From the NCBI GenBank assembly GCA_002071245.1, contig MWEV01000123.1:1-7249 (forward strand): 7,249 nt of DNA, in the 5' to 3' direction. Origin of the DNA: Deltaproteobacteria bacterium ADurb.Bin026. Lineage in GTDB: Bacteria > Desulfobacterota > Syntrophorhabdia > Syntrophorhabdales > Syntrophorhabdaceae. The position numbers and the translations under genes were made by a program. The notes beneath the pieces were generated by a model. It saw nothing but the letters and a program-made list of their open reading frames with translations. It was not told where the DNA came from and made no database searches. Positions 6,272-7,249 of the stretch are shown here, piece after piece (positions within the stretch are counted from its first letter, which is position 1; each line of letters starts with the position of its first letter).

Positions 6272-7249
6272 GGTTGAAGACGCTGTTGGTATGACCCTTG
6301 CGCACGATATCACAGAGATAATACCAGGTAAAAAGAAGGATGCGGCATTCAAGAGGGGAAGAATCATCGAACAGGGAGATATAGAAAGGCTCCTTGATTT
6401 GGGAAAGAGGCATATTTTCGTCTTTGATAAAGTCATAAAGGGTGTTCATGAAGACGATGCCGGGATGAGGATAGCCCAGTCCATAATGGATGAATTTATG
6501 GAGGCTGCTTTGCCAAAAGAAGGCAAGGTTAGCATAAAAAGCAAGGTCAACGGACTTTTTTATGTTAACGAAAAAACATTGTATGAAATAAACAGGTTAC
6601 CGAATGTTTTGTTGAGTACGGTTCCCAACAGACACCCTGTAAAAGCAGGTGACGTTGTGGCTGCCACAAGAATTATTCCTCTTTATATTAAATCCAATGA
6701 ATTGAAAAAGGTTGAAAGGGTAGGGGAAAAGGGCATTATCTCGATCAGACCGTTCAAATCTTTTAAAATAGGACTTGTTATTACAGGAAGCGAGGTCTAT
6801 AGCGGAAGGATACAGGACGGTTCTTATGTTGTTGAGGAGAAGATTAAAGGTTATGAACTTGATATAATAGGGAAGACCCTGGTGCCTGACGAGATTGAAG
6901 AGATAAGCCGTGCAATCGCTGAGCTATTTGATCGTGGTGCGGACATTGTAGTAACAACAGGTGGGCTTTCTGTTGATCCGGATGATGTGACAAAGGAGGG
7001 CATAGAGGCAACTGGCGCTGAGGTGCTGTTTTATGGTACGCCGGTATTTCCCGGGGCCATGTTTCTTGTGGCTCGCCTTAAAGGAAAATATATACTCGGT
7101 GCACCTGCCTGCGTTTACTATAACAAAAATACCGTTTTCGATATAATTCTGGCAAGAATTCTGGCAGGTGAAAGGATGCATAAAAACGACATGGTAAAGC
7201 TTTCTTATGGTGGTCTTTGCCTCAATTGCAATATATGCCATTACCCCAC
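6258..7249 (+). CDS. Molybdopterin-binding protein, MoeA/MoaB-like domain with C-terminal Cys motif (partial, cut by window edge)
   Basis: Molybdopterin-binding protein of the MoCF_biosynth (MogA/MoeA-like) superfamily, probably acting in molybdenum-cofactor maturation or delivery. I translated 330 codons from the TTG at 6258 to the edge with no stop. The N-terminal part (KKVKVEDAVGMTLAHDIT, residues 2-19) is typical of these MoeA-related proteins. The MoCF domain starts at about 172 with GLVITGSEVYSGR, carries the signature TTGGLSVDPDDVT (233-245; D240, D242, D243) and continues to GAPAC (281-285). The end shows GGLCLNCNICHYP with C321, C324 and C327, a possible metal or Fe-S site that continues past the edge. 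An ATG start at codon 12 would drop the conserved N-terminus, so TTG is preferred, supported by AAAGGGG upstream. It is shorter than MoeA (about 400 residues) and not a full MoeA. It overlaps the nucleotidyltransferase gene by 14 nt. Confidence 0.88.
   Translation, partial: MKKVKVEDAVGMTLAHDITEIIPGKKKDAAFKRGRIIEQGDIERLLDLGKRHIFVFDKVIKGVHEDDAGMRIAQSIMDEFMEAALPKEGKVSIKSKVNGLFYVNEKTLYEINRLPNVLLSTVPNRHPVKAGDVVAATRIIPLYIKSNELKKVERVGEKGIISIRPFKSFKIGLVITGSEVYSGRIQDGSYVVEEKIKGYELDIIGKTLVPDEIEEISRAIAELFDRGADIVVTTGGLSVDPDDVTKEGIEATGAEVLFYGTPVFPGAMFLVARLKGKYILGAPACVYYNKNTVFDIILARILAGERMHKNDMVKLSYGGLCLNCNICHYP

Noticed and set aside
6924..7249. Minus-strand open frame near the right edge
   Set aside because: It is antisense to the MoCF domain of the molybdopterin-binding protein; the signature TTGGLS is in the plus frame.

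Overview
The window holds nine protein-coding genes in two divergent groups, with almost no non-coding DNA. The sequence is AT-rich by eye (not counted) and starts with TTG are frequent. The gene content (chromosomal ParA/ParB, ComEC, an HDAC-family hydrolase, the AmrA/AmrB pair, a DUF1858 protein, molybdenum-cofactor enzymes) suggests an anaerobic, probably Gram-negative bacterium, for example of the Desulfobacterota or Nitrospirota type. That placement is inferred from gene content only; there is no rRNA or other marker here.

Left arm, minus strand (1-2329): a short HDAC-superfamily deacetylase gene overlaps by 10 nt the start of a comEC/rec2-type DNA-uptake channel gene. comEC runs off the left edge just after entering its metallo-beta-lactamase-like domain. 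A 101-nt divergent intergenic region (2330-2430) separates this arm from the right arm. It carries weak promoter candidates for both directions and a perfect 8-bp inverted repeat just before parA.

Right arm, plus strand (2431-7249): parA-parB (chromosome segregation), amrB-amrA (the Memo-like and AMMECR1-like members of the AmmeMemoRadiSam set), a 70-residue DUF1858 protein with a CxxC motif, a MocA/MobA-like nucleotidyltransferase, and a molybdopterin-binding protein cut by the right edge. Gaps are at most 23 nt and three junctions overlap, so one operon is likely. The last two genes form a plausible molybdenum-cofactor module, in which one enzyme transfers a nucleotide to molybdopterin and the other binds molybdopterin. 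The amrBA pair and the DUF1858 protein have no firmly established role.

The start codons of amrB and amrA are best placed at internal ATGs with good ribosome binding sites, not at the most upstream possible codons. I saw no RNA genes, CRISPR arrays, insertion sequences or clear terminators. I found no convincing undescribed system. The most unusual points are the HDAC-ComEC pairing and the mixed composition of the parAB operon.
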